Shown piece after piece: positions 54,235 to 63,540 of a stretch of 64,000 nt of DNA. The notes beneath the pieces are model-generated. The model was not told the origin of the DNA. It searched no databases and saw nothing but the letters and a program-made list of their open reading frames with translations. The first letter of the stretch is position 1; the number at the start of each line of letters is the position of its first letter. The stretch is from NCBI GenBank assembly GCA_900542495.1, contig UQNW01000007.1, positions 82,166 to 146,165 of the forward strand. The letters are read 5' to 3'. The position numbers and the translations under genes are program-made. The stretch comes from an uncultured Roseburia sp. (lineage in GTDB: Bacteria; Bacillota; Clostridia; Lachnospirales; Lachnospiraceae).

Positions 54235-55134
54235 TTATTTTGTCACTCCGCCTTCTACAACAAGACTTTCCTCATAGTCACTGCCATATGTGTCTACTAA
54301 AGTAGCTTCATAATCAGCATGGAAGAACTGTTCCTCACCTAAAGTCTTAATTTCGTCATTGATCCAGTCAAGCAAGGTTGTATTTCCTTTAGAAACTGCC
54401 GGAGCAATCGTATCATTACTTCCAAGGGAAGGAATCCCTACCGTGTAACCGGTGTTCTGAAGTGCATATGCGATAACCTCGGTGTTATCGTTTACCCATG
54501 CAGCACCGCTTCCATTTTCCAGAGCATTCTTCGCAGTTGCATAGGAATCATATTTCTGTAATGGGATATCCGGGTAGTTGTCGATCATGTAAGTCTCTGC
54601 CGTTGTTCCTGAGATAACGATCATCTGGTCATTGGAATCCCAGTCATCAAGGCTCTCGATCACTTTACTGTCAGGGGATACCACACCAAGCGCCACATTC
54701 ATATAAGGAAGTGCAAAGTCAACTTCCTCCGCACGCTCGTCAGTCACGGTAAAGTTTGCAAGAATGATATCCACTTTTCCTGTCTGCAAATATTCGATTC
54801 TGTTTGCCGCCTCTGTGGATACGAAGTTCACATCCACTCCAAGATCCTCGCCAAGTCTGTTTGCAAAATAAATATCGTATCCCTGATACTCACCATTTTC
54901 ATCTACATATCCAAATGGATTTTTGTCGGAGAAAACGCCGATATTGATCGTACCGCTCTCTTTGATCTCATCCAAAGTACGGTAAACTTCGCTGCTTCCA
55001 TTGGATGCTGTTCCCTCGTCTGCCGCACTTGCATTATTTGCGTTTGCATCACTTGTGCTGCCGCCGCATGCGGTCAGACCTGCCGTAAGTGAAAGTGTTA
55101 ATACTGCTGCCAAAATCCTGTTCCATTTCTTCAT
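54235..55134 (-). CDS. Lipoprotein amino-acid-binding protein (SBP family 3)
   Basis: 299 residues with signal peptide and lipobox LTAC, so Cys23 is lipidated. The family-3 fold is shown by IKESGTINIGVFSDKNPFGYVDENGEYQGYDIYFANRLGEDLG. It should bind a polar amino acid, possibly cystine or glutamine/glutamate, and pass it to the permeases encoded upstream. It is the last gene of the operon. Confidence 0.9.
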   Translation of the reverse strand: MKKWNRILAAVLTLSLTAGLTACGGSTSDANANNASAADEGTASNGSSEVYRTLDEIKESGTINIGVFSDKNPFGYVDENGEYQGYDIYFANRLGEDLGVDVNFVSTEAANRIEYLQTGKVDIILANFTVTDERAEEVDFALPYMNVALGVVSPDSKVIESLDDWDSNDQMIVISGTTAETYMIDNYPDIPLQKYDSYATAKNALENGSGAAWVNDNTEVIAYALQNTGYTVGIPSLGSNDTIAPAVSKGNTTLLDWINDEIKTLGEEQFFHADYEATLVDTYGSDYEESLVVEGGVTK

Positions 55135-55155
55135 AATAAATGCTCCTTCTTCTTG

Positions 55156-55917
55156 CTATTTCACATGAGTCTTTGCCTCATGAAATTCAAACGTATTCAA
55201 AAACTGTTTTGCGCGGTCGGTCTTTGGATGTTCGAAGAACTCTTCCGGAGTTCCCTCCTCCACGATCTTTCCGCCATTTAAAAATATCACACGGTCTGCC
55301 ACTGCTTTTGCGAACTGCATCTCATGTGTGACGATCATCATTGTGCGCCCCTGGGAAGCAAGGTCTAGCATTACATCCAAAACCTCTCTTACCATCTCCG
55401 GATCCAGCGCCGCAGTCACTTCATCGAAAAGTAAAATTTCCGGGTGCATACAAAGTGCTCTCACGATTGCGACACGCTGTTTCTGTCCACCGGAAAGCTG
55501 CCTCGGATAGCTTTTCGCTTTCTCAGCAAGACCAACCCGCTCCAAAAGCGCCATTGCTTCCTTTTCGGCTTCCTCTTTTTTCCGCTTCTGTACTTTCATT
55601 GGTGCCAGTAAAATGTTGTCAAGCACCGTCAAATGCGGAAATAACTCATAGCTCTGGAATACCATTCCAATCTTCTGGCGAAGCTCTGCGATGTTTTTGT
55701 TCTTCGGATCTATTTTTTCACCATTTAATTTGATCTCGCCGCCCTGAATTGGTTCCAGAGCGTTGATACATCGAAGCATCGTACTTTTTCCACAGCCGCT
55801 CGGACCGACAAGGACGATGACCTCTCCCTGATGTACTTCCAGATTGATATCATCCAGAATCAGGTTATCATCATAACTTTTTTTCAAATGTTCTATAGAT
55901 AACAATGTCTGTTCCAA
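55156..55917 (-). CDS. Amino-acid ABC importer ATP-binding protein
   Basis: 253 residues. Walker A GPSGCGKST, signature LSGGQKQRVAIVRAL, Walker B ILLFDEVTAALD and MIVTHEMQFAKAVADRVIFL, the GlnQ/TcyC-type pattern. It lies between permease and binding-protein genes, with spacings of 6 and 21 bp. Confidence 0.93.
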   Translation of the reverse strand: MEQTLLSIEHLKKSYDDNLILDDINLEVHQGEVIVLVGPSGCGKSTMLRCINALEPIQGGEIKLNGEKIDPKNKNIAELRQKIGMVFQSYELFPHLTVLDNILLAPMKVQKRKKEEAEKEAMALLERVGLAEKAKSYPRQLSGGQKQRVAIVRALCMHPEILLFDEVTAALDPEMVREVLDVMLDLASQGRTMMIVTHEMQFAKAVADRVIFLNGGKIVEEGTPEEFFEHPKTDRAKQFLNTFEFHEAKTHVK

Positions 55918-55923
55918 GAAAGA

Positions 55924-56598
55924 TCACCTCCATTTCCTTTCCAGATATTTTGCAAGCATACTGATTGGCCAGCATGCGATAAAATACAATAAAAATACGG
56001 TCAGATAAATTCCAAACGCTGCATTCGGGCTGGACATCCGGTTTGCCTCGATAATCTGCTGTGCCACCTTCAACACCTCGACAACACCGATCATTAAGAT
56101 CAGGCTGGTCGTCTTGATCATTCGTGTGATCAGGTTGATGGACAGCGGGATCAGTCTCCTGACGGCCTGTGGAATGATAACGTAGAGATAAGTCTGCATT
56201 TTGGTAAGTCCCAGCGCCGCACTGCTCTCATACTGATGTTTTGGAATGGAGATCAGTGCCCCCCGCACAAGGTCGCTCATCTCTGCGGTGCCCCACAGGA
56301 CAAACACGATGATGGACGCTGTCTCTCCCGACAAATTCCAGCCAAAAGTTCTCGTCGTACTAAAGTAAAACAGGAAAAGTAATACCAACTGCGGCATAAT
56401 GCGGATAAATTCCAGATACACTCTGAAAATTGCCTTGAGCACTACATTTTTTCTTGTCATCAGCACGCCGAACAATAAACCTAACGGAATACTGATCACA
56501 ACTGCGATCAGACTGATACGGAGTGCTACCCAGAGTCCCTGGAGCAGTCGCAGCATGTTGCTTCCTTTTAATAAAACCTCAAGCCCCAAATCCGGCAT
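55924..56598 (-). CDS. Amino-acid ABC importer permease (second)
   Basis: 224 residues, about five membrane segments. ALGLTKMQTYLYVIIPQAVRRLIP is the EAA-type loop of the GlnP/HisM family. The gene overlaps the first permease gene by 20 bp. Confidence 0.92.
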   Translation of the reverse strand: MPDLGLEVLLKGSNMLRLLQGLWVALRISLIAVVISIPLGLLFGVLMTRKNVVLKAIFRVYLEFIRIMPQLVLLFLFYFSTTRTFGWNLSGETASIIVFVLWGTAEMSDLVRGALISIPKHQYESSAALGLTKMQTYLYVIIPQAVRRLIPLSINLITRMIKTTSLILMIGVVEVLKVAQQIIEANRMSSPNAAFGIYLTVFLLYFIACWPISMLAKYLERKWR

Positions 56599-57238
56599 AA
56601 CGCAGCCTCCTTTCCAGCAGACTGCCCAAAACGGAAATCGGCAATAATAGGATCAGATAGAAAACCACAAGCAGGAATAAACTCTCTGTTGTCTTGTAAT
56701 AAAGACCGATCAGGTCTTTTGCAGTAAACATCAGATCCATCAGGCTGATCGCACTGAACACGCTCGTTTCCTTCAAAAGGAAAATCACATTTGCCACAAA
56801 TGCCGGAACGCTGATGGACATTGCCTGTGGTAAAATGATGTACCGCATGGTCTGGTAACGGTTCATGCCAAGGCTATACGCACTCTCCGTCTGAATCGGT
56901 TCGATTGCTTCCAATCCGCTTCGAAAAGCCTCTGCCATGTAACTTCCACCTAAAAATGCAAGTCCGGCAACACCACATGCCTCCGCATTTGTCTGGATTC
57001 CGATCTTCGGAAGTCCATAGTAAATAAAGAATAACTGTACCAGCAATGGTGTATTTCTGCTGAGTTCTATGTACACCGCCACGATCTGGCGAAGTACCGG
57101 CACTTTATAATACTGGATCGTCGAACAGACAAATCCAACAATAATTGCAAAAACAATTCCGAGGAGTCCAATGCGAAGCGTCAACCAGGCGGCTTTCTCG
57201 TACATCGGTAAATATTTTAGAATAAACTCCCAGTTCAA
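56579..57238 (-). CDS. Amino-acid ABC importer permease (first gene of the operon)
   Basis: TTG at 57238 is chosen as start because GAGGAGG lies 8 bases before it; an upstream frame has no ribosome site. 219 residues. YSLGMNRYQTMRYIILPQAMSISVP is the EAA loop; about five membrane helices. It should form a heterodimer with the second permease. Confidence 0.9.
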   Translation of the reverse strand: MNWEFILKYLPMYEKAAWLTLRIGLLGIVFAIIVGFVCSTIQYYKVPVLRQIVAVYIELSRNTPLLVQLFFIYYGLPKIGIQTNAEACGVAGLAFLGGSYMAEAFRSGLEAIEPIQTESAYSLGMNRYQTMRYIILPQAMSISVPAFVANVIFLLKETSVFSAISLMDLMFTAKDLIGLYYKTTESLFLLVVFYLILLLPISVLGSLLERRLRYAGFGA

Positions 57239-57273
57239 GATGTTCCCCTCCTCTTTCAAAATTTATAGTGCTT

Positions 57274-57302
57274 ATCATAGTTCTTTTATCCTACTATGTC
57301 AA
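57274..57302 (-). promoter_or_regulatory. Promoter of the amino-acid importer operon, with overlapping dyad
   Basis: On the minus strand TTGACA (57302-57297), 17-bp spacer, TATGAT (57279-57274). TCCTA...TAGGA half-sites flank the -35 region (57290-57308), so a regulator may act here. No T-box or riboswitch was recognised. Confidence 0.75.
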
Positions 57303-57474
57303 TAGGAATTATAGTATTAATTGTATTAAATAAAAAACAATATCGGAATTATATTGTAAAATGGGGATATATGGATTTCATCTTCTATGATTATTATATG
57401 AAAAGAAAAGAATTGATTACCTGAAAATAAAAAGATGGGCAGCAATATCGGATGACGATATTGCTGCCCGGTGC

Positions 57475-59079
57475 TTATTTCATCTCCTGAATCACACACC
57501 CGTGTTCTTTCGATTTTTCATTATAGTTAATTCCTACCAACAGGACGTCTCCCTGATAACCTTTGAGTACACTTGTATACTTTTTATCCAATATCTGATT
57601 AAGTGCTTTCTGTTCGGACTGATTCCATTTTAGTTCAACAATGAGTGCTGGTTTCTGGCTTCCTGCTTTCGGAAAGAAAAGAATATCTGCCACACCTTTT
57701 CCCGCCGGAATTTCTTCCATTTTAGAATAATAATCCATGCTGCTTAGATAAGCCATCTTAATCACACTGCGTAAAGCCTGCTCATTATTATAAAACACCG
57801 ATGCAGTATCCTCATTGTGAATCTCGTTCACGATTTCAGCTACTTTTCTTCCATCTTTTTCCCAAGTTGCCTGCAATATTGAATCTGAACGTAGTACTGC
57901 CTTCATCAGTTCAGTACGATTTCCATTTTTTATTGCACGGATAAACTCTTCCCTGATTTCCACATTCGGTATAGAAACACATCGTGTGTCCTCATCATAA
58001 GCAAGATATCCGAGATGGATCAATAAAGTAAGCACATCGTCCCTGCTTTTCATAGAAGTCATATCATTCTGAAAAGATCCCGTATCCACTTCACATTTTT
58101 CGCCGCCAAGCATATCAACCACAGTATCTTTCAAGCCATCAAAATTCATGTCAATATAATTGCGAAGTGCCTCATATGTTTCCGTCTTAGTCCAATAGCT
58201 GCTATATTTATCTCTCAAAATTGATTCCATCACCGATTTCGGATTATAAACGTGAACACCTCCAACGGTATAACCATCATACCATTCCTGCATAATGATA
58301 TAATCTTTGTCATATTTTTGACATAAACTTTTTACTTCCTCCGTTGTAAAACCGATATATTCCTGCAATGGTCTAGGCTCAACCATGGAATACTCATAAA
58401 AATCACTGACCGCAGATTCATGTCCGTATTTTTTTATTGGAAGAATACCCGTCATGTAAACGCCAGCAAAAAGTTGATCTGTCAGACTGCTCTTGAAAAG
58501 GGAACGGAGCAGTAAAATGTAATTATCCAGAATTTCATCTGCCCCTTTACACTCACGGAACATGGCATCCCACTCATCAATAATCAATATTAATTTGCGT
58601 CCCGTAATCTGGTTCATTTTACACAGAGAATCTACCAATCTGTGCTCCACTGCTATTTCCGGATAAGACTGTGCAAGATCATCTATAATCTCCTGCTCTA
58701 TCTGGGCTACCAACATATCACTCTGCTTTAAAGTTGACAAAAACAGCGTGATATCGAGATAAATCACATCATATTGATTCAGATTCTGTTCAAATGACGC
58801 TGCTTCTGCAATCTTCAAATCTGCAAAAAGGTCTCTGGAATCACATCCCCGGCTATAATAAGCACACAGCATTTTGGTGGCAAATGACTTTCCAAACCGT
58901 CTTGGTCTGCTGACACAGATTAATTTTTGCGGTGTATTCAGACAACGATTCATAAAATCAATCAAACCAGATTTATCAACGTATTCACTATTTCTGATAG
59001 AACGAAACCCGGCATTTCCAATATTTAAATATTTTCCAATCAATTTTTGTTTCTTTTGAACAGAAGTCATATTCTCCAT
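57475..59079 (-). CDS. AAA-ATPase with C-terminal PD-(D/E)XK nuclease-like domain
   Basis: 534 residues. The N-terminal AAA-ATPase-like region has RRFGKSFATKMLCAYYSRG (Walker A) and LILIIDEWDAMF (Walker B), with YVDKSGLIDFMNR typical before it. The C-terminal third ends in GVADILFFPKAGSQKPALIVELKWN, the D...ExK core of the nuclease superfamily. This family occurs in many copies in gut Clostridia and Bacteroides and is often accessory; its job is not firmly known. Confidence 0.85.
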   Translation of the reverse strand: MENMTSVQKKQKLIGKYLNIGNAGFRSIRNSEYVDKSGLIDFMNRCLNTPQKLICVSRPRRFGKSFATKMLCAYYSRGCDSRDLFADLKIAEAASFEQNLNQYDVIYLDITLFLSTLKQSDMLVAQIEQEIIDDLAQSYPEIAVEHRLVDSLCKMNQITGRKLILIIDEWDAMFRECKGADEILDNYILLLRSLFKSSLTDQLFAGVYMTGILPIKKYGHESAVSDFYEYSMVEPRPLQEYIGFTTEEVKSLCQKYDKDYIIMQEWYDGYTVGGVHVYNPKSVMESILRDKYSSYWTKTETYEALRNYIDMNFDGLKDTVVDMLGGEKCEVDTGSFQNDMTSMKSRDDVLTLLIHLGYLAYDEDTRCVSIPNVEIREEFIRAIKNGNRTELMKAVLRSDSILQATWEKDGRKVAEIVNEIHNEDTASVFYNNEQALRSVIKMAYLSSMDYYSKMEEIPAGKGVADILFFPKAGSQKPALIVELKWNQSEQKALNQILDKKYTSVLKGYQGDVLLVGINYNEKSKEHGCVIQEMK

Positions 59080-59114
59080 ATCACTTTCCTTTCTAAAATC
59101 TAGTCCACCGTGGA

Positions 59115-59684
59115 CTACTTTTCCATCTTCAACTCCGGAAACAGAATGATATCCGGCTGATTTTCCCTATGCTCTCCGATGAATTTTTCCATCCAGACCA
59201 TGTCATACCAGCGGTGGAACTTATAACCGCACTGATGGAAAGTTCCGACCATCGTATAACCCAGTTTTTCATGAAACAGCACGCTGTCCTTCGTCAGATA
59301 TTCATCTTCCGCCTGTGGATAAGCAATGCAGGCATTGACGTTTAAAATACCCTGCTGCTTCAAAATATTTTCCAGCTCTTCATAAAGCCTTCTGCCGATT
59401 CCACCGCGCTTCTGCTCCATATCCACATAGATAGAAGTCTCCACCGCCCAGTCATAGGCAGCCCGCTCCTTGAACGGGCTGACATAGGCATATCCAACGA
59501 TTTTTTCATTTTTTTCTGCAACGAGATACGGGTATCGCTCCAATGTATGTCGGATTCTTCCACGAAATTCTTCTATGGAAGGAACGTCATATTCAAAAGT
59601 GATTGCTGTCTCTTTAATATATTTTTCGTAGATTGCAAGAATTTCCTCTGCATCTGCCTCTGTTGCAACTCGTATCGTTGTCAT
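59115..59684 (-). CDS. GNAT N-acetyltransferase (phosphinothricin acetyltransferase-like)
   Basis: 189 residues. IRVATEADAEEILAIYEKYI, then TFEYDVPSIEEFRGRI, and the acetyl-CoA loop QKRGGIGRRLYEEL. FHEKLGYTMVGTFHQCGYKFHRWYDMVWMEK is the end pattern of the Pat/Bar-like group. True substrate unknown; most gut homologues do not act on the herbicide. Confidence 0.85.
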   Translation of the reverse strand: MTTIRVATEADAEEILAIYEKYIKETAITFEYDVPSIEEFRGRIRHTLERYPYLVAEKNEKIVGYAYVSPFKERAAYDWAVETSIYVDMEQKRGGIGRRLYEELENILKQQGILNVNACIAYPQAEDEYLTKDSVLFHEKLGYTMVGTFHQCGYKFHRWYDMVWMEKFIGEHRENQPDIILFPELKMEK

Positions 59685-59760
59685 AGTTTCCCTGCCTCTT
59701 TTCCATTCAGTATTCCATCCGCAAAACTATATCTTTGATGTTTTTCTTCTGCTCATGCGA

Positions 59761-60264
59761 TCACATTTCAAACGCCTGCTTAATGCTGTCGTAATGCAAG
59801 AAAATCCCCTGCTCTGCAAACTCCCTGATCTGGTCTGGTGTTGCAAACATGTAGCCATCTGTTTCCTCTGTCTGAAGATGCAGGTCTTTGTCGTCAACAT
59901 CCATGACAAAACGGTAAACGTCCACAAAATAATTGTCACCCTCACCCGGATTTTCTCTCTTATAGGTAAATAAATAGCCGCCCTCAGCATTTCCTGCATC
60001 CAGTCCTGTCTCCTCTTTCACTTCCCGAAGGACTGCCTCGTAAGACTCCTCGCCAGCCTGTGCTGCGCCGCCGGATACTTCCCACCAGCCCGGTGCCCAT
60101 GCCTTTGTCATGACGCGCTTTGTGATAAGAAACGTTTGATCCGGTCTTGCCACAACACCGAGCACCGTCAGATGATATTCGCCATCCTTTAAACACCAGT
60201 CGTTGCGCTTCATTGTGCGTCCTGTCGGCTTTTTATCTGCATCATAAATATCCCATAATTCCAT
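59761..60264 (-). CDS. Nudix hydrolase
   Basis: 167 residues. The Nudix box is GGAAQAGEESYEAVLREVKEETGL, full match to G-x5-E-x7-RE-x-x-EE-x-G. The N terminus WDIYDADKKPTGRTMKRN is like the IDI/Nudix isopentenyl isomerase-type subgroup. Cytosolic; substrate uncertain. Confidence 0.88.
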   Translation of the reverse strand: MELWDIYDADKKPTGRTMKRNDWCLKDGEYHLTVLGVVARPDQTFLITKRVMTKAWAPGWWEVSGGAAQAGEESYEAVLREVKEETGLDAGNAEGGYLFTYKRENPGEGDNYFVDVYRFVMDVDDKDLHLQTEETDGYMFATPDQIREFAEQGIFLHYDSIKQAFEM

Positions 60265-60503
60265 CGTTTTCTCTCCTGTTTGTACATGCTATTTATCCCA
60301 TCTTATCATTTCACCATAGGCAATGCAAACCTCATTTTCATCATTCCGGTTGACATTATTTAATCTTTTATACCAATTTTTGCTTACTTTTTATCATTTA
60401 CTAATTTGTTTATAATTGCTATAATACACGTTAGCCGTGATTTTAACCAAAATCAGCTATCAAAATTTATTACTTTTTACCATAAAAATTCGAGGTTTTA
60501 CAG

Positions 60504-61250
60504 ATGAGTGAAACAAAAAAAATGACCAACGAGCGTCCTGTATACGCTTTTAACCGAAAAATTTTCTGTGAGGGAATGCGTGACGGTATTCCGATTGCTT
60601 TAGGCTATCTGGCGGTATCGTTTTCTCTTGGAATTGCCGCAAGAAATGCCGGTTTAACCGCCTTTCAGGGATTTCTTGCAAGTTTACTGAACAATGCTTC
60701 TGCCGGTGAGTACGCCGCATTTACGCTGATCGCTGCAAATGCAACCTATCTGGAAGTCGCAATTATCACACTGATCTCCAATGCACGCTATCTGCTGATG
60801 AGTTGTGCGCTCACCCAGCGTTTTGCACCCGGAACACCTTTTTTTCACCGGCTGATCATCGCCTATGATGTGACGGATGAATTGTTTGGGATCACCATTG
60901 CACGCCCCGGCTATCTGAATCCTTTCTATACGTATGGAGCGATCATGCTGGCTGCGCCCGCCTGGTCGGTCGGTACCGCACTCGGAATTATGGCTGGCAA
61001 TGTATTGCCGCTTCGGGTGGTTAGCGCCCTGAGTGTCGCACTTTACGGAATGTTCCTTGCGATCATTATACCGCCTGCAAGAAAAGATAAAGTGGTCGCT
61101 GCGCTTGTCGCCATCAGCTTTGCACTTAGCTTTGCCGGTTCTTATCTCCCGGTTGTTTCTTCCATGTCAAGCGGCACAAGAACAATTATTTTAACCGTTG
61201 TGATTTCTTCTGCTGCTGCAATTTTGTTTCCAAGGAAAACGGAAGCATAA
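60504..61250 (+). CDS. azlC: AzlC branched-chain amino-acid transporter subunit
   Basis: 248 residues. GIPIALGYLAVSFSLGIAARNAGL and NASAGEYAAFTLIAANATYLEVAIITLISNARYLLMS are classic AzlC segments. About six membrane helices. It forms an exporter with the small AzlD. Between 60265 and 60503 an imperfect stem (AGCCGTGATTTT with AAAATCAGCT) lies ahead of the gene. Confidence 0.92.
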   Translation: MSETKKMTNERPVYAFNRKIFCEGMRDGIPIALGYLAVSFSLGIAARNAGLTAFQGFLASLLNNASAGEYAAFTLIAANATYLEVAIITLISNARYLLMSCALTQRFAPGTPFFHRLIIAYDVTDELFGITIARPGYLNPFYTYGAIMLAAPAWSVGTALGIMAGNVLPLRVVSALSVALYGMFLAIIIPPARKDKVVAALVAISFALSFAGSYLPVVSSMSSGTRTIILTVVISSAAAILFPRKTEA

Positions 61251-61265
61251 TAAATATGCTTCCGT
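61239..61265 (+). other. Hairpin spanning the azlC stop codon
   Basis: ACGGAAGCATA (61239-61249) and TATGCTTCCGT (61255-61265) form a perfect 11-bp stem with a five-base loop. The stop codon (61248-61250) is in the stem end. It lies 14 bp ahead of azlD, without a T run, so it is not a normal terminator. Confidence 0.75.
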
Positions 61266-61279
61266 AAGTGAGGTTTTCT

Positions 61280-61585
61280 ATGACACATAATAATTTTATT
61301 TATATCGCCGTGATGGCTCTTGTATCTTATGCCATCCGTGTTTTGCCTTTGACGCTGATCCGCAAACCGATCAAAAACCAGTTTATCCAGTCCTTTTTAT
61401 ATTACGTTCCATATGTGACGCTGGCTGTCATGACATTTCCTGCGATTGTCGAAGCAACACAGAGCCCTGTAGCCGGTGCCGTTGCACTCGTCGTCGGTAT
61501 CCTAGCAGCATGGTTTGGTGCAAGTCTTTTTCAGGTGTCCGTTGCATGCTGCGCAGTTGTGTTTGTGATTGAGTTGTTTTTGTAA
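61280..61585 (+). CDS. azlD: AzlD branched-chain amino-acid transporter subunit
   Basis: ATG at 61280 is chosen (GTGAGG upstream); GTG at 61268 would add four residues. 101 residues with three or four membrane helices. YIAVMALVSYAIRVLPLTLIRKPIKNQFIQSFLYYVPYVTLAVMTFPAI matches AzlD. Confidence 0.9.
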   Translation: MTHNNFIYIAVMALVSYAIRVLPLTLIRKPIKNQFIQSFLYYVPYVTLAVMTFPAIVEATQSPVAGAVALVVGILAAWFGASLFQVSVACCAVVFVIELFL

Positions 61586-61591
61586 GAAATC

Positions 61592-63082
61592 CTACTGTCG
61601 GTAAAAAATCTGTGCCTGACCATTGCACCAGAAATAATTTTCCGTACATCCTGTAACATAATACACAATCGCACCTACATCTCTCCCTCCATGGTAAATC
61701 GCCAGTTTCGGGCAAAGTCCGCTGTCAGAACGATCGATCAGCTCCCATTCATAACATTCATCTCCATACATTTCAAGATACGGAATGTATACATAGGCTC
61801 CTTGATTTGTCAGCCGGATTGCTTCGCCCATTTCTGGATCATACCACGTTCCGGTAAAATCCTTTCCCATTGTCTCTGCAAAATCATCAAACCTGTCAAA
61901 ATTTTTTACGGAAGATGCATCTGCTGTCACAGAAAAGTGGTCGAATTCCTCTTTTGTAATTGGACTGGTCTGTGAAGAATTCGCCGTGCTATTCTGGTTT
62001 TCTGTACTTTGCTGATTTTCTATACTTTCTTCATTTTGGGCTTCATTCTTCATATTTTCATCTTTCTCTAAGGTTTCTGCAAATTTTGTGAATGCCTGTG
62101 CCTGTGTCAGCTGCTCTGTTCTGTGCACCTCTGCCCTATGATACGCTCCCACAAATGATCCCAGACTCAGAAAATTCACTAAAATCCACTCCAAAATCAG
62201 GCACACGATCAAAAGTCCTTTTCTGAATTTCGCCATAGGACTGGCTTTTACCAGCATACACATAAGCACCGTGATCCAGGTAAGCATTATAACCCAGCCT
62301 AAAAAAAGAACAATTGCCGCTCCTGTAGCAAATCCATAGTTGTAATAAGTTCCTGCCGGAAGAAATTTTTCAACTTCCATATAAAGTCCTGTGCTTAAGA
62401 TCAGACTTCCAAGCAGTAAAAATAAAACTGGTTTTACTGGTACTTTTTTTGCCAGATAGTAAATCCACTGCGCCATGGAATTCAATATCTCCTCCCTGTC
62501 TCCTCTTTCAAACAGATCCCCAATCTGTTCCTCCGACAGGGGTGCATTTTGCAATGGTATCACCTTATATTTTTCCAGTTCCAGTCTCCAACTGTCCTTC
62601 CCCTCAAAAAAATCCATCGCTGTACTGAAAAAATAATAAGTTTTTGCCTGTTGGTTTTCCATTCCTTTTAAAAGCAACTGAAGCTGCTCACGCGCCATTT
62701 CAGCCCGCTCCATTTTTCCACTCTTTACATCCTCTAAAAGAAACATAAAAAGATAAAATGCATTGTTTACTGCACTCATCTTCTTCCGGCTCCGGTAATT
62801 TGCCAGAAGATAATCTATTATCTCCTTTGAGTCAAAGCCTCTTTTTTTCGCTCTATATGTATCCATGTTATTTCCCCATACATAAAAACACACAGATGCT
62901 GCCATACAGGATACAGCCAGCCAGACGTATGGCATAATACCAATTTCTGCCGCTGGATTTTTTATATTTTCAAACACTGCAAGTACCACTAACCCGATCA
63001 GTATAAGCGCATCCAGAATACCATATACTGTTTTGCGCCTCTCTACTCTTTGCGCAAGCTTCGTTCCCCTGCATTTTCCCAT
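61592..63082 (-). CDS. Multi-pass membrane protein of unknown function
   Basis: 496 residues by the ATG at 63082, though no ribosome site is visible there, and the first 39 bases overlap the surface-protein fragment in another frame. The true start may be further in. Membrane helices at about 22-44, 50-70, 220-235, 245-275 and 290-312. A 70-residue Glu/Asn/Gln/Ser-rich linker follows, then a soluble C-terminal domain (FTGTWYDPEMGEAIRLTNQG, HGGRDVGAIVYYVTGCTENY). I do not recognise the family. The C-terminal domain resembles a lipocalin-like fold. Confidence 0.6.
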   Translation of the reverse strand: MGKCRGTKLAQRVERRKTVYGILDALILIGLVVLAVFENIKNPAAEIGIMPYVWLAVSCMAASVCFYVWGNNMDTYRAKKRGFDSKEIIDYLLANYRSRKKMSAVNNAFYLFMFLLEDVKSGKMERAEMAREQLQLLLKGMENQQAKTYYFFSTAMDFFEGKDSWRLELEKYKVIPLQNAPLSEEQIGDLFERGDREEILNSMAQWIYYLAKKVPVKPVLFLLLGSLILSTGLYMEVEKFLPAGTYYNYGFATGAAIVLFLGWVIMLTWITVLMCMLVKASPMAKFRKGLLIVCLILEWILVNFLSLGSFVGAYHRAEVHRTEQLTQAQAFTKFAETLEKDENMKNEAQNEESIENQQSTENQNSTANSSQTSPITKEEFDHFSVTADASSVKNFDRFDDFAETMGKDFTGTWYDPEMGEAIRLTNQGAYVYIPYLEMYGDECYEWELIDRSDSGLCPKLAIYHGGRDVGAIVYYVTGCTENYFWCNGQAQIFYRQ

Positions 63083-63399
63083 TCTGCCGGGGCAGCATCC
63101 ATTCCCATGCCTCCTGCATCCTCTACTGTGTAGCCGGAAGTGTAACCTTCGCTGGTTGTTCCTGCTGCCACTACGAGGTCAAGCTTCTCGCTCTCGTCAG
63201 AGGCTTCTGCGTATTTGCCGTCTCCGGTTGCTGTCAGAGAAATCTGATAAGTTCCTTCATCTAATGAAATTTCTTTTTCACAGCTATAGTTCATGAAAGC
63301 TCCCATCTGGGTTCCAACAAGATCATCGCCTGTGATTGTTTCTGTGGAAACAACATTTCCATCTGCATCATAGATATTTAGTGTCTGCTGATTAAGCAA
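63043..63399 (-). pseudogene. Fragment of a secreted surface protein
   Basis: About 118 residues with no proper start: a stop codon precedes a TTG and no ribosome site is seen. TLNIYDADGNVVSTETITGDDLVGTQMGAF and ISLDEGTYQISLTATGDGKYAEASD look like Ig-like/extracellular modules. The end is Gly/Met/Ala-rich (GGMGMDAAPAEW). It overlaps the start of the next gene. The rest of the protein is lost. Confidence 0.5.
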
Positions 63400-63422
63400 C
63401 TATTTGCAGTTTCCGACTCTTA

Positions 63423-63457
63423 TATCAGTTCCAATCATGCAAAAATTGGAACTGATA
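63423..63457. other. Perfect 13-bp inverted repeat
   Basis: TATCAGTTCCAAT (63423-63435) and ATTGGAACTGATA (63445-63457). A six-base A run follows on the plus strand, and the minus strand read has no T run after the stem. It separates the surface-protein fragment from the transposase fragment. Confidence 0.55.
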
Positions 63458-63540
63458 CAAAAAAGTGCAAAGTTTTCATCTCAGAATCCTGAACAGATTC
63501 GTTACGAATACAGATAATGCGATAGATGTCATCTGCGTTT

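Noticed and set aside
57239..57474. T-box or riboswitch upstream of the amino-acid importer
   Set aside because: No T-box core (TGGNACC-like) and no leader terminator is visible; the promoter is only about 30 bp before the first gene.
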